NCBI RefSeq assembly: GCF_000971175.1
Contig: NZ_BBLY01000005.1
Span: 62,001 to 126,000 of the forward strand
Source of the DNA: Demequina pelophila
Lineage (GTDB): Bacteria > Actinomycetota > Actinomycetes > Actinomycetales > Demequinaceae
Length of the DNA stretch: 64,000 nucleotides
Reading direction: 5' to 3'
The notes beneath the pieces are model-generated. The model was not told the origin of the DNA and searched no databases. It saw only the letters and a list, made by a program, of their open reading frames with translations. Of the stretch, positions 9,987-17,731 are shown in pieces (within the stretch, counting starts at the first letter, position 1; every line of letters begins with the position of its first letter). Position numbers and translations under genes: made by a program.

Positions 9987-11290
9987 CCGCCACGCCTGAA
10001 CCGGGCACCGGCCCCGGCCAGGTGTGGGACGCCCCGCTCGCGCACGGCCCGCTCGACGCCACCGTCGACGTGCCCGGCTCGAAGTCGCTCACCAACCGCT
10101 TCCTGGTGCTCGCCGCGCTCGCGGACGCCCCCGTCGCCGTGCGCGGCGGCCTGCGCTCGCGCGATTCCGCGCTCATGATCGACGCCCTGCGCGCCCTGGG
10201 CGTCGCGGTGGACGATGCGGGCCCCGAGTGGCGCGTCACGCCCGCCCCGCTGCGGGGCGGGGTTCACCTCGACTGCGGTCTTGCCGGCACGGTGATGCGC
10301 TTCGTGCCGCCGATGGTGCTCCTGGCCGACGGCCCCGTGTCCTTCGACGGCGACGAGGGCGCGCGCGTGCGCCCCATGGGCCCGCTGCTCGACGCGCTGC
10401 GCCGCCTGGGCGCGATCGTCGAGGACGACGGCCGCGGCACGCTCCCGTTCACCGTCACCCCGCCCGCGGAGATCCCCGCGGAGGTCGAGGTGGACGCGTC
10501 GTCGTCCTCCCAGTTCGTCACCGGGCTGCTGCTGACCGCGCCGCGCCTGCCCCACGGGCTGACCGTGCGGCACACCGGCGAGCGGCTGCCGTCGCTGCCG
10601 CACATCGACATGACGTGCGAGACGCTGCGCGACGCCGGCATCCGTGTGGACCAGCCCGACGAGCGCACCTGGGTGGTCCACCCCGGACCCATCGCCCTGG
10701 GCGACGTGCGCGTGGAGCCCGACCTGTCCAACGCGGGCCCCTTCATGGCCGCCGCGCTGGTCGCCGGCGGCACCGTCCGCATCCCGGGCTGGCCCGCGAC
10801 CACCACGCAGCCCGGCGCCTACTACCCCGAGCTGCTCACCCGCATGGGTGCGACGTGCACCCTCGACGGCGACGTCATGACGGTCGCCTCGGACGGCACC
10901 ATCCGCGGCATCGACGCGGACCTCTCCCCCGCCGGAGAGATCACCCCCACGATCGCGGCGCTGTGCGCGCTGGCGGACGGGCCGTCGCGGCTCACGGGCA
11001 TCGGCCACCTGCGCGGGCACGAGACCGACCGGCTCGCGGCGCTGGCCGCGGAGGTCGCGCGCCTGGGCGGGGCGTGCACGGCCACCGAGGATGCGCTCGA
11101 GTTCGGCGGCCGCACCCCGGGCCTCGCGGGCGCCGACATGGAGACCTATCACGACCACCGGATGGCCACCTTCGCCGCCATCGTCGGGCTCGCCGTGCCC
11201 GGCACGCGCGTGGTCAACGTGGGCACCACGTCCAAGACGATGCCCGACTTCCCGCAGATGTGGACCGGCATGCTGGGCCGGGACGGCTGA
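9983..11290 (+). CDS. aroA: 3-phosphoshikimate 1-carboxyvinyltransferase (EPSP synthase)
   Basis: 435 residues, normal length. It condenses shikimate-3-phosphate with phosphoenolpyruvate in the chorismate pathway, in the cytoplasm. Visible motifs: PGSKSLTNRFLVLAALA near residue 30, LAGTVMRFVPP (the NAGTxxR block), RPMGPLLDALRRLGA, SSSSQFVTGLLL and YHDHRMATFAAIVGL near the C-terminus. The GTG start overlaps the DoxX stop, and the stop abuts the rsgA ATG, so aroA and rsgA are co-transcribed. The aroA-rsgA-hisN order is conserved in actinobacteria. Confidence 0.96.
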   Translation: MTATPEPGTGPGQVWDAPLAHGPLDATVDVPGSKSLTNRFLVLAALADAPVAVRGGLRSRDSALMIDALRALGVAVDDAGPEWRVTPAPLRGGVHLDCGLAGTVMRFVPPMVLLADGPVSFDGDEGARVRPMGPLLDALRRLGAIVEDDGRGTLPFTVTPPAEIPAEVEVDASSSSQFVTGLLLTAPRLPHGLTVRHTGERLPSLPHIDMTCETLRDAGIRVDQPDERTWVVHPGPIALGDVRVEPDLSNAGPFMAAALVAGGTVRIPGWPATTTQPGAYYPELLTRMGATCTLDGDVMTVASDGTIRGIDADLSPAGEITPTIAALCALADGPSRLTGIGHLRGHETDRLAALAAEVARLGGACTATEDALEFGGRTPGLAGADMETYHDHRMATFAAIVGLAVPGTRVVNVGTTSKTMPDFPQMWTGMLGRDG

Positions 11291-12307
11291 ATGCCGGCTC
11301 GCGAATACGACGAGTCCGACGCCCGGGTCCGCCCCAGTCGCCGCGGCTCGCGCCCGCGCACCAAGATCCGCCCCGCCCACGACCAGGCGCTCCCCGGCAC
11401 CGTGGTCGCGGTGGACCGCGGCCGCTACACGGTTGAGATGGACGATGCGACGGTCACCGCGGTGAAGGCCCGCGAGCTGGGCCGGCGCGGGCTGGTGATC
11501 GGCGACGCCGTGGGCGTCGTGGGCGACACGTCCGGCCGCCCGGACACGCTCGCGCGCATCGTCCGCCGCGAGGAGCGGCGCACGGCACTGCGCCGCACCG
11601 CCGACGACACCGACGCCACCGAGCGGGTGGTGGTCGCCAACGCGGACCAGCTCGCGATCGTCACGGCCCTCGCCGACCCCGAGCCCAACCCCCGCATGAT
11701 CGACCGGTGCCTGGTCGCGGCGTTCGACGCGGGCATGACCGCGCTCCTGGTCCTCACCAAGGCGGACCTCGCGAGCGCCGATGCGCTGCGCGCCGCGTAC
11801 GAACCCCTGGGCGTCGCGGTGATCGAGACGTCCGTGAAGCGCGAGGGCGGGCCGGAGGCGGACCCGGGGTTCGCGCGCTTCCGCGGCGCGCTCGACGGTC
11901 TCACCACGGTGCTGGTGGGCTACTCGGGCGTGGGCAAGTCGACGCTGGTGAACGCCCTGGTCCCCGACGCGGACCGCGCCGTGGGCGGGGTCAACGACGT
12001 GACCGGGCGCGGGCGGCACACGTCCACGTCTGCCATCCGGTACGCGGTGCCGGACGGCGGGTGGATCGTCGACACTCCGGGCGTGCGCTCGTTCGGGCTC
12101 GCGCACGTTGACCTCGAGCACTTCATCCTGGCCTTCCCCGACGTCGCCGAGGCGGCGCTCGAGCGGTGCCCGCGCGGGTGCCTGCACGAGTCCGCCGCGG
12201 CCGGCTGCGAGCTCGATGCGTGGGCCGGCGAGGACGCCGCCCGGCACGCCCGGGTCGACTCGATCCGGAGGCTGCTCGCGTCGCGCGCCGCGGGCGAGAC
12301 GTATTGA
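11291..12307 (+). CDS. rsgA: Ribosome small-subunit-dependent GTPase RsgA
   Basis: 338 residues, circularly permuted GTPase assisting 30S maturation. An OB-fold N-terminal domain is followed by the G4-like TKADL near residue 155, the P-loop GYSGVGKST near 212, switch GRGRHTS, and DTPGVRSF. The C-terminal zinc-binding segment (CPRGCLHESAAAGC) is intact. It starts immediately after the aroA stop with no gap. The downstream gap to hisN contains a 63-bp repeat element. Confidence 0.95.
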   Translation: MPAREYDESDARVRPSRRGSRPRTKIRPAHDQALPGTVVAVDRGRYTVEMDDATVTAVKARELGRRGLVIGDAVGVVGDTSGRPDTLARIVRREERRTALRRTADDTDATERVVVANADQLAIVTALADPEPNPRMIDRCLVAAFDAGMTALLVLTKADLASADALRAAYEPLGVAVIETSVKREGGPEADPGFARFRGALDGLTTVLVGYSGVGKSTLVNALVPDADRAVGGVNDVTGRGRHTSTSAIRYAVPDGGWIVDTPGVRSFGLAHVDLEHFILAFPDVAEAALERCPRGCLHESAAAGCELDAWAGEDAARHARVDSIRRLLASRAAGETY

Positions 12308-12344
12308 GCTTCCGCTCCCGCCCCACCCGACCCCGCCCCCATGT

Positions 12345-12407
12345 GGAATGGGTAGACCATGGTCGCAATCCGGCGATATCTGCGCGCCAGGGGTAGACCT
12401 TTGTCGC
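12345..12407 (+). repeat. 63-bp two-half-site element, copy 1
   Basis: The left half (12345-12366) contains TGGGTAGACCATGGTCGC, followed by a 23-nt spacer with CTGCGCG. The right half (12390-12407) is GGGGTAGACCTTTGTCGC. The half-sites are direct repeats with a 41-bp period. A second copy with the same 23-nt spacing lies on the minus strand at 44621-44683. Here the element ends 23 nt before the TAGCCT box of hisN, so its right half would cover the -35 region. Confidence 0.7.
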
Positions 12408-12430
12408 GCGGCCCCCGCGACACGCGCCGG

Positions 12431-12445
12431 TAGCCTAACGCCATG
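12431..12445 (+). promoter_or_regulatory. TAGCCT -10 box, probable leaderless start of hisN
   Basis: TAGCCT (12431-12436) is 6 nt from the hisN ATG at 12443. There is no room for a ribosome-binding site, so a leaderless mRNA is likely. Confidence 0.5.
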
Positions 12446-13225
12446 ACCGCGCCCTACGCCGACGACCTGCTGCTCGCCCTCGCCATCGCGGACGAGGTCG
12501 ACGCGCTCACGCTCGCGAACTTCGCCACCGGGGACCTCACGGTCGAGCTCAAGCCCGACGACACGCCCGTGACGGCGGTCGACCGCGCGGCCGAGCAGAC
12601 CATCCGCCGGCTCATCGCCCAGCACCGCCCCGACGACGCGTTCGAGGGCGAGGAGTTCGGCACCACGGGCGAATCCGCGCGCCGCTGGGTGGTCGACCCC
12701 ATCGACGGCACCAAGAACTTCATCCGCGACGTGCCCGTGTGGGCCACGCTCATCGCGCTGCTCGACGGCGACGACGTGGTCGTGGGCGTGGTGAGCGCCC
12801 CCGCGCTCGGGCGCCGCTGGTTCGCCGCGCGCGGCCAGGGCGCCTGGGCCGGGGCCTCCGAGGCGACCGCGCGGCGGCTCTCGGTCTCGAACGTCGCGAC
12901 GCTCGCCGAGGCGTCGATCTCCTACGCCTCCCCCTTCGGCTGGGAGGCGCTGGGCCGCCTCGACGCGTTCATGGGAGTGCTGCGCGACGCCTGGCGCACG
13001 CGCGCCTACGGCGACTTCTGGAGCTACATGCTCGTCGCGGAGGGCGCGGTGGACGCCGCCGCCGAGCCCGAGCTCGCGCTCTACGACATGGCCGCGCTCG
13101 TGCCCATCGTCGAGGAGGCCGGCGGCCGCTTCACCGGGCTCGACGGGACGCCCGGGCCCCACGGTGGCAACGCGCTCGCCACGAACGGCCTGCTGCACGA
13201 CGAGCTGCGCGCGCGGCTGGGCTGA
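12443..13225 (+). CDS. hisN: Histidinol-phosphatase, inositol-monophosphatase type
   Basis: 260 residues. It catalyses dephosphorylation of L-histidinol phosphate in histidine synthesis, as assigned to actinobacterial HisN proteins near aroA/rsgA. Metal-site motifs of the inositol-monophosphatase fold are present: EGEEFG near residue 70, WVVDPIDGTKNFIRDVPVW near 90-105, and ALYDMAALVPIVEEAGG near 215. A broad-specificity inositol phosphatase is the alternative, but EGEE and NFIR followed by a W are usual in HisN. The start codon probably coincides with the transcription start. Confidence 0.88.
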   Translation: MTAPYADDLLLALAIADEVDALTLANFATGDLTVELKPDDTPVTAVDRAAEQTIRRLIAQHRPDDAFEGEEFGTTGESARRWVVDPIDGTKNFIRDVPVWATLIALLDGDDVVVGVVSAPALGRRWFAARGQGAWAGASEATARRLSVSNVATLAEASISYASPFGWEALGRLDAFMGVLRDAWRTRAYGDFWSYMLVAEGAVDAAAEPELALYDMAALVPIVEEAGGRFTGLDGTPGPHGGNALATNGLLHDELRARLG

Positions 13226-13232
13226 ACGGGAA

Positions 13233-13250
13233 CGGGCTGAACGCAGCCCG
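13233..13250. terminator. Short hairpin between convergent hisN and DUF6912 genes
   Basis: CGGGCTG, loop AACG, CAGCCCG: a 7-bp perfect stem in the 46-nt gap between two gene ends. No T-tract is present, as is common for actinobacterial terminators. Confidence 0.45.
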
Positions 13251-13271
13251 GAACGGGGACGTCTCCGGACC

Positions 13272-13709
13272 TCACACGTCGAGGTGGGCGAGCTCCGAGG
13301 CGTCGAACCACAGCAGGTCGCGCTCCTCGAGCCGGTCGAGCGCCTCGGCGTCGCCGGCCACCGCGGCCGTCACGTCGTCCGTGGCCTCCGGCTCGTCCAG
13401 GAACGCGCACGCGACGGCGTCGGGCATGACCGCCTCCGTGAGCCGCACGGCGGCGGGATGGAGATCCGGAGCCTCCTCGGCCTCGGCGCGGGCGAGATCC
13501 GCGACGATCACCACGCGCCGGGGCGATCCCCCGTCGATGACCGAGGCCGTCGCGGCGACGTCGCGGGCCATCTCCGCCACCTCGTCCGGGTCCTCGCTCG
13601 CCGCGATCTCGAGCAGCAGCTCCGTGACGGCGTAGCCCAGCTGGGGCCGCCACGCACCCGCGGTGCAGGCGGCGAGGTCCTCGAGCGTGGCCGGAATGTA
13701 GACGCGCAT
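13272..13709 (-). CDS. DUF6912-family protein
   Basis: 145 residues with the characteristic MRVYIPATLEDLAA opening. The family is of unknown function and mostly actinobacterial. It looks cytoplasmic, with no signal or membrane segment. A central acidic segment includes SVIDGGSPRRVVIVADLA. It stands alone, convergent with hisN. A CAGACT box 6 nt before the ATG hints at leaderless transcription. Confidence 0.75.
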   Translation of the reverse strand: MRVYIPATLEDLAACTAGAWRPQLGYAVTELLLEIAASEDPDEVAEMARDVAATASVIDGGSPRRVVIVADLARAEAEEAPDLHPAAVRLTEAVMPDAVACAFLDEPEATDDVTAAVAGDAEALDRLEERDLLWFDASELAHLDV

Positions 13710-13713
13710 GGGC

Positions 13714-14985
13714 TCAGTCTGTCACCGCGGGGACCGGGACGCGGCCCTCACGCGCCGCACCGTCCGCCCGACCCCGCGCCGCCTGCGCCACCGCCGGCGC
13801 GAGGCTCTGGAGCGCGCGCCGCAGGGGCGAGCGCGGCGCCGCCTCCACGAGGGTGCGCCCGTCGCGCAGGGCCGCGTCGGTGGCGCGCGGGTCCCACGGC
13901 AGCGGCCACACCTCGGCGACGTCGGCATGGCGGCCCAGCACGTCCGCAATCGCGTCCTCGGGCCGCGCGCCGGCGATCGAGGCGCGCACCCTGTTGACCA
14001 CCACCGTGGGCTCGCGGAGTCCGGCCTCCAGCAACGCCTCGACCAGCCGCACCAGCAGGTGGGGCTCGGCCCCGCCCACGACGACCACCGCATCGGCCTC
14101 CTCGAGCGCCGCGATCGTGGCGGCGTTGCGGGGAGTGTCGGCCGCGTGCGCGCCAGCGTGCTGCTCGAGGGGCGCCGCGAGGTCGACGACCGTGACCTCC
14201 GCGCTCGCGCGCAAGGCCGGCCACAGCTCCGCGAGCGCGGTCGCGGACAGCTCCGGCCAGCGCGACGCGCGCGCGAGCCCGGTGAGCACGCTGAGGTGCG
14301 GGGCGAGGCGGACCGCGTGCCGGCTCACCAGTGCGGGCACGTCCTCCCCGCGCACGGCGCCGCGGGCCACCGCGGCGACGCCGGGGGACTCGTCCGTGAG
14401 CCCCAGCGCGAGGCTCACCGACGCCGCGTGGGTATCGAGGTCGACCAGCAGCGCGGGGGTGCCTGCTGCCGCGAGTTCCGCGGCGAGCCCGATCGCCACG
14501 GTGGTCCGTCCCGGCGCGCCGGGACAGCCCCAGACGGCGACGATGCGTCCGTCCCGGCTCGGCTCGCTCGTCGCGGCGGGCCCGACGCCGTCGTCCCCGG
14601 ACGCGACCGCGCCGGGTCCTGCCGAACCCGGCCCCGCGGCGCCGGGAGGGGAGGCGCTCGCCCGCACCACCGCATCGGCCACCCGGGCCAGGTCCTCGAC
14701 GACGGCGACCCCGGCCGCGACCAGGACGGACTCTCCCCCGGCCGCCGAGGCGACCCCGACCGGCGCGACCCCGGCGGCGACGATGTCGCGCACCACCTCG
14801 CGGTCCAGGCGGGGATGCTCCGAGAGGACCAGCACGGAGCCGAGGCCCGCGCGGGCGACCGCCACCGCCTCCGCCAGGTCGGCGCACCGTCGCACCACCG
14901 TGAGGTCGCGGTGCGCCTCGACCTGCGCGACCACCTGCGTCTCGTGCTCGCCGCGCACCGCGACGATCACCCCGACGCGAGGCAT
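13714..14985 (-). CDS. CpaE/MinD-like ParA-family ATPase
   Basis: 423 residues. The N-terminal part (1-110) looks like a degenerate receiver-like domain (MPRVGVIVAVRGEHETQVV...). A Gly/Ala/Pro linker follows, then a MinD/ParA domain (from about 150) with the deviant Walker A motif WGCPGAPGRTTVAIGL, LLVDLDTHAASVS and VVDLAA. This is the domain order of CpaE-type pilus-localisation ATPases. The start ATG and the stop of the SAF-domain gene overlap as TGATG. The pair looks like a fragment of a tad/Flp pilus locus without the ATPase, platform and pilin genes. The role is inferred. Confidence 0.72.
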   Translation of the reverse strand: MPRVGVIVAVRGEHETQVVAQVEAHRDLTVVRRCADLAEAVAVARAGLGSVLVLSEHPRLDREVVRDIVAAGVAPVGVASAAGGESVLVAAGVAVVEDLARVADAVVRASASPPGAAGPGSAGPGAVASGDDGVGPAATSEPSRDGRIVAVWGCPGAPGRTTVAIGLAAELAAAGTPALLVDLDTHAASVSLALGLTDESPGVAAVARGAVRGEDVPALVSRHAVRLAPHLSVLTGLARASRWPELSATALAELWPALRASAEVTVVDLAAPLEQHAGAHAADTPRNAATIAALEEADAVVVVGGAEPHLLVRLVEALLEAGLREPTVVVNRVRASIAGARPEDAIADVLGRHADVAEVWPLPWDPRATDAALRDGRTLVEAAPRSPLRRALQSLAPAVAQAARGRADGAAREGRVPVPAVTD

Positions 14986-15584
14986 CAGGCGCCGCCCACC
15001 ACGGTGACCTGGGCGCCGGCGACCGCGTCGAGGAAGGCCCCCACCTCGTCCGCGTCGATCACCACCCAGACCGTGTCGCCGCCCGCCCCGAAGGCTCCGT
15101 CGGCGGTGTCGATCGCCGAGACGACCACGTTCCGGGCGACGCGCCGCGTCGTGGGCGCGTCCGCATCGTCCCGCGTGGCCCACACGTCCACCACGCTGCC
15201 GGGGCGCACGTCCTCCGCGAGCGGCAGCTCCGCCGTCACGGGCACGGGACGCCCGTCGAAGTCCTGCGCGTCGACGAGCGCGGCGGCGGGCAGCAGCTCC
15301 CCCGCCTCGACCGTGCGGGCGACGACGCCCTCCACCGCCGCCCCGGCCCTCACATACGCGTCGCCCACGCGGACGTGCGCGATCGCGAGCATGCCCTCGT
15401 CGACCGCCATGCCCGGCACGAGCGTCACGCGCGCGGCGTAGACGGGCTCGGTGCGGTCCGCGTCGCGCAGCATGACCACCACGCCCGCGACCGCGATCGC
15501 CACGAGCAGCGCGCCCACGATGAGCCGCGGATCCCGCCACGACGGCCGCCTCAGCCTCGCCGCCGTCGGTCGCACCTGAGTCAC
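14985..15584 (-). CDS. SAF-domain protein, CpaB/RcpC-like
   Basis: 199 residues: a basic N-terminus, one membrane helix (about 23-42, LIVGALLVAIAVAGVVVML), then a SAF domain with VTLVPGMAVDEGMLAIAHV and a C-terminal extracytoplasmic domain. CpaB/RcpC proteins sit at the secretin of Flp pili and may bind peptidoglycan. Small SAF proteins of this size occur widely in actinobacteria next to MinD-like genes, with no proven role. The start is GTG at 15584, preceded by GGGGGTGAGG. Confidence 0.72.
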   Translation of the reverse strand: MTQVRPTAARLRRPSWRDPRLIVGALLVAIAVAGVVVMLRDADRTEPVYAARVTLVPGMAVDEGMLAIAHVRVGDAYVRAGAAVEGVVARTVEAGELLPAAALVDAQDFDGRPVPVTAELPLAEDVRPGSVVDVWATRDDADAPTTRRVARNVVVSAIDTADGAFGAGGDTVWVVIDADEVGAFLDAVAGAQVTVVGGA

Positions 15585-15694
15585 CGGCCCTCACCCCCTG
15601 TCAGCCGATGCGCCCATCATGCCTGGTCAGCGCCGCGCGGGGAAGGCCTGGGGAGAAGCCCGGGAGCGGGGCCCGCGCGTGGCACACTGGCGCC

Positions 15695-15910
15695 ATGGCC
15701 CCGCGCTTCCTCAAGCTCAGCGACGTGCAGGAGATCCTCAACATCTCCTCCCCGCAGGCCTATGCGCTGGTGCGCTCGGGCGACCTGCCCGCCATCCAGG
15801 TGGGCGGGCGCGGCCAGTGGCGCGTCGAGGAGGCCGAGCTCGAGGCGTACATCCAGCGCCAGTACGCGGCCACGCGCGAGCAGGTGCGGGCCCGGGACGA
15901 CGCGCTGTAG
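15695..15910 (+). CDS. BldC-like/excisionase-type HTH DNA-binding protein
   Basis: 71 residues containing one MerR-like winged helix-turn-helix: FLKLSDVQEILNISSPQAYALVRSGDLPAIQVGG, then WRVEEAELEAYI. The size and fold match the BldC/excisionase (HTH_17) class, whose members bind DNA as head-to-tail arrays on direct repeats. Nothing phage-like is nearby, so it is a chromosomal regulator rather than an excisionase. ATCAAA boxes in 10-bp phase before the LysM gene about 0.6 kb away are a candidate target. Confidence 0.8.
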   Translation: MAPRFLKLSDVQEILNISSPQAYALVRSGDLPAIQVGGRGQWRVEEAELEAYIQRQYAATREQVRARDDAL

Positions 15911-15933
15911 CGGGCCCGCGGAGGGGCGGCGGC

Positions 15934-16443
15934 TCAGCGGTCGGCGACCACCGCGACGATCGAGCCGATCGTCAGGGTCACGCGGCCGCCGACGGTGTCG
16001 AGGTCGAGGTGGTCCGCGCCGACGGCCTCGATGACCCCGTCCCAGCGGCCGCCGTCGGTCTCGACGCGGGCGTGCGCGCCCGCATCGGCCAGGGCCCGGA
16101 GCGCGGTGCCGATCCTCATCCGCCTCTCCACCGCCGTGAGGGCCGCGGCCCGCTGCTCGAGCCCGTGCACCGCGGCGATCGCGGCGATGGGCACCAGCGT
16201 CTCGTTGCGGTGAGACGCGAGCAGGACCCAGTCCTGCGCCACCTCGGTCAGGGTGCCCGACACGAGCCGGCCGGCGCGCGTGGTGAACGTGGTCTGCTGG
16301 CCCACCATGGCGGCGAGCCGCGATGCCAGCTCGAGGCTCGCGCGTTCGGCCTGGGCGCGCTCGGCGACCTCCGCGGCGAAGTCGCGCCGCTCCTCCGCCT
16401 CGAGGGAGCCCTCGAGGTCCGCGAACAGCCTCTCCCAGCGCAT
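15934..16443 (-). CDS. Conserved actinobacterial protein of unknown function
   Basis: 169 residues, soluble. Residues 1-45 are a charged helix (WERLFADLEGSLEAEERRDF...AERAQAERASLELASRLA). Two small beta-rich, Sm-like stretches follow: VGQQTTFTTRAGRLVSGTLTEVAQDWVLL, and about 90 residues later VETDGGRWDGVIEAVGADHLDL. Similar proteins occur in other actinobacteria, sometimes mis-named Fis-type regulators. A TAGCGT box at 16450-16455 (minus strand) lies 6 nt before the ATG, so the mRNA is probably leaderless. Confidence 0.65.
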   Translation of the reverse strand: MRWERLFADLEGSLEAEERRDFAAEVAERAQAERASLELASRLAAMVGQQTTFTTRAGRLVSGTLTEVAQDWVLLASHRNETLVPIAAIAAVHGLEQRAAALTAVERRMRIGTALRALADAGAHARVETDGGRWDGVIEAVGADHLDLDTVGGRVTLTIGSIVAVVADR

Positions 16444-16449
16444 ACCGCC

Positions 16450-16455
16450 ACGCTA
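16450..16455 (-). promoter_or_regulatory. TAGCGT -10 box of a leaderless gene
   Basis: TAGCGT read on the minus strand, 6 nt (GGCGGT) before the ATG at 16443. No Shine-Dalgarno sequence is present. Confidence 0.45.
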
Positions 16456-16519
16456 CCGCCGTCCACAGGGCCGAGCCAGGGGGTAGACGAGCGCACATCG
16501 CCGATGTACACCTAGAGAT

Positions 16520-16549
16520 ATCAAAGTGCATCAAACAGCATCAAAGGGG
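16520..16549 (+). repeat. Three ATCAAA boxes in 10-bp phase
   Basis: ATCAAAGTGC, ATCAAACAGC and ATCAAAGGGG stand head to tail at 16520, 16530 and 16540, one helical turn apart. The third supplies the AAAGGGGG ribosome-binding site of the LysM gene (ATG 16556). Such phased AT-rich direct repeats are the kind of target used by BldC-type proteins. A partial GGGGTAGAC match to the 63-bp element lies just upstream, at about 16481. Confidence 0.65.
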
Positions 16550-16555
16550 GCGGCG

Positions 16556-17269
16556 ATGAGGGATCCGAGATCCGAGGTCTCGGCCGTGGGAGCGGCGGCT
16601 CGCGCGCAGGCGCGCGGACGGGCGTTCGGGTGGGCGACGGCCGCGGCCGTGCCGCTGCTGGGCGTGGGTGCCGGGTGGCTGGCGTGGCGGGCCTCGCTCG
16701 GGTTCGACGCGCACGCCTGGGAGCCGGCGGACGCGCTGGCCGTCGCGGCCCCGGCGCTCGCGGCCGCGTGGGCCGCGCGGTTCTGCCTCGGGGTGGCGGC
16801 GGCGGTCGCGGCGGCGCGCCGCGGGCGTCCGGCGCCCCGGTGGGCCGGCGCGGCGGCGAGGGCGGTCGCCGCCTCGATCGCGGCCGCGGCGCTCGGCACC
16901 GGCGCCCAAGCGTCGGAGGCCCCGCCCTCGGCCGGATGGCTGGAGACCGAGCCGGCCGTCGCATCGTCCCCCGTGGAAACGGACACCACCGACGGGAACC
17001 CCGCGGACCCCACGACCGCCACCTCCACGGCGGGCGGCTCGTACGTGGTCGCGCCGGGAGACTCGCTCTGGCGCATTACGGAGGAGCTCCTGGGCACGTC
17101 CGCGACGGACGCGCGCGTCGCCGCGGCGTGGCCCGCGCTCTACGAGGCCAATCGGGAGGCCGTGGGCGAGGATCCCCACCTCATCCATCCGGGCGACGTG
17201 CTGTCGCTTCCGGGCCACCTGGCCGGAGCCACGGCGGACGCCACGGACCCGGACGAGGCCGGACGATGA
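16556..17269 (+). CDS. LysM-domain membrane protein
   Basis: 237 residues. Two hydrophobic stretches (about 25-48 and 60-90) and a third (about 105-122) precede a Thr/Pro/Ala linker. A C-terminal LysM domain (about 160-220) carries YVVAPGDSLWRITEELLG and ANREAVGEDPHLIHPGDVLSLP. LysM binds peptidoglycan, so the domain should face the wall. The ATG at 16556 is chosen for the AAAGGGGG site 5 nt upstream. The stop overlaps the next gene (ATGA), a pairing (LysM then Rv3235-like) that recurs in actinobacteria. Confidence 0.85.
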   Translation: MRDPRSEVSAVGAAARAQARGRAFGWATAAAVPLLGVGAGWLAWRASLGFDAHAWEPADALAVAAPALAAAWAARFCLGVAAAVAAARRGRPAPRWAGAAARAVAASIAAAALGTGAQASEAPPSAGWLETEPAVASSPVETDTTDGNPADPTTATSTAGGSYVVAPGDSLWRITEELLGTSATDARVAAAWPALYEANREAVGEDPHLIHPGDVLSLPGHLAGATADATDPDEAGR

Positions 17270-17685
17270 GCGCCGAGCCGCTGGGCGCGCCCGGACCCGA
17301 GGCCCCCGTCGCGGTGCCGCGCAGCGGCGCCCACCCGGACGTCTACGGCCGGTCCCGCGGCGCGCTCGGCGACCCCTCGCCCCTCGCGTGCACCGTCGCG
17401 ATGGCGGCCATGACGATCGTGGACGGCGGGGCCGGGCTCGACGGCATCCAGCGGTGGCTCACTCCCGATGTTCGAGAGCTCCTCGCGCGCCAGCACTCGC
17501 TCGCGCGAAGGGCCGGGCGGGCCGGCTCGGCGCCCCGGGTGCTGCGGGCCCGGACGTGCCGGGTCTCGCGCGACGCGGCCGAGGTGAGCGTGGTGGCGCA
17601 GGTGGGCGGTCACGCCCACGCGATCGCGATGCGCCTCGAGGACTGGTCGGGCCGGTGGATCGTGACGGTGCTCGAGATCGGCTGA
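17266..17685 (+). CDS. Rv3235-like (DUF6459) family protein
   Basis: 139 residues. After a variable Pro-rich head, the conserved core starts near ACTVAMAAMTIVDGGAGLDGIQRWLTPDV. It ends VVAQVGGHAHAIAMRLEDWSGRWIVTVLEIG, a cystatin/NTF2-like edge strand pattern. The family has no assigned function. In mycobacteria the homologue lies close upstream of secA; here the carbohydrate cassette separates them. It is translationally coupled to the LysM gene. Confidence 0.78.
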   Translation: MSAEPLGAPGPEAPVAVPRSGAHPDVYGRSRGALGDPSPLACTVAMAAMTIVDGGAGLDGIQRWLTPDVRELLARQHSLARRAGRAGSAPRVLRARTCRVSRDAAEVSVVAQVGGHAHAIAMRLEDWSGRWIVTVLEIG

Positions 17686-17687
17686 AC

Positions 17688-17721
17688 GGCGGGCCCGGGT
17701 GGTCCCCCACCCTGGCCCGCC
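17688..17721. terminator. Strong hairpin between convergent Rv3235-like and GH51 genes
   Basis: GGCGGGCCCGGGTGG (17688-17702), loop TCCC, CCACCCTGGCCCGCC (17707-17721). 14 of 15 positions pair. It lies in the 46-nt gap between two gene ends and can serve both strands. Confidence 0.7.
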
Positions 17722-17731
17722 GCGTCGCCGG

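Noticed and set aside
15695..15910. Phage excisionase and nearby prophage
   Set aside because: Only the HTH fold is shared. There is no integrase, att-like duplication or phage gene in the window.
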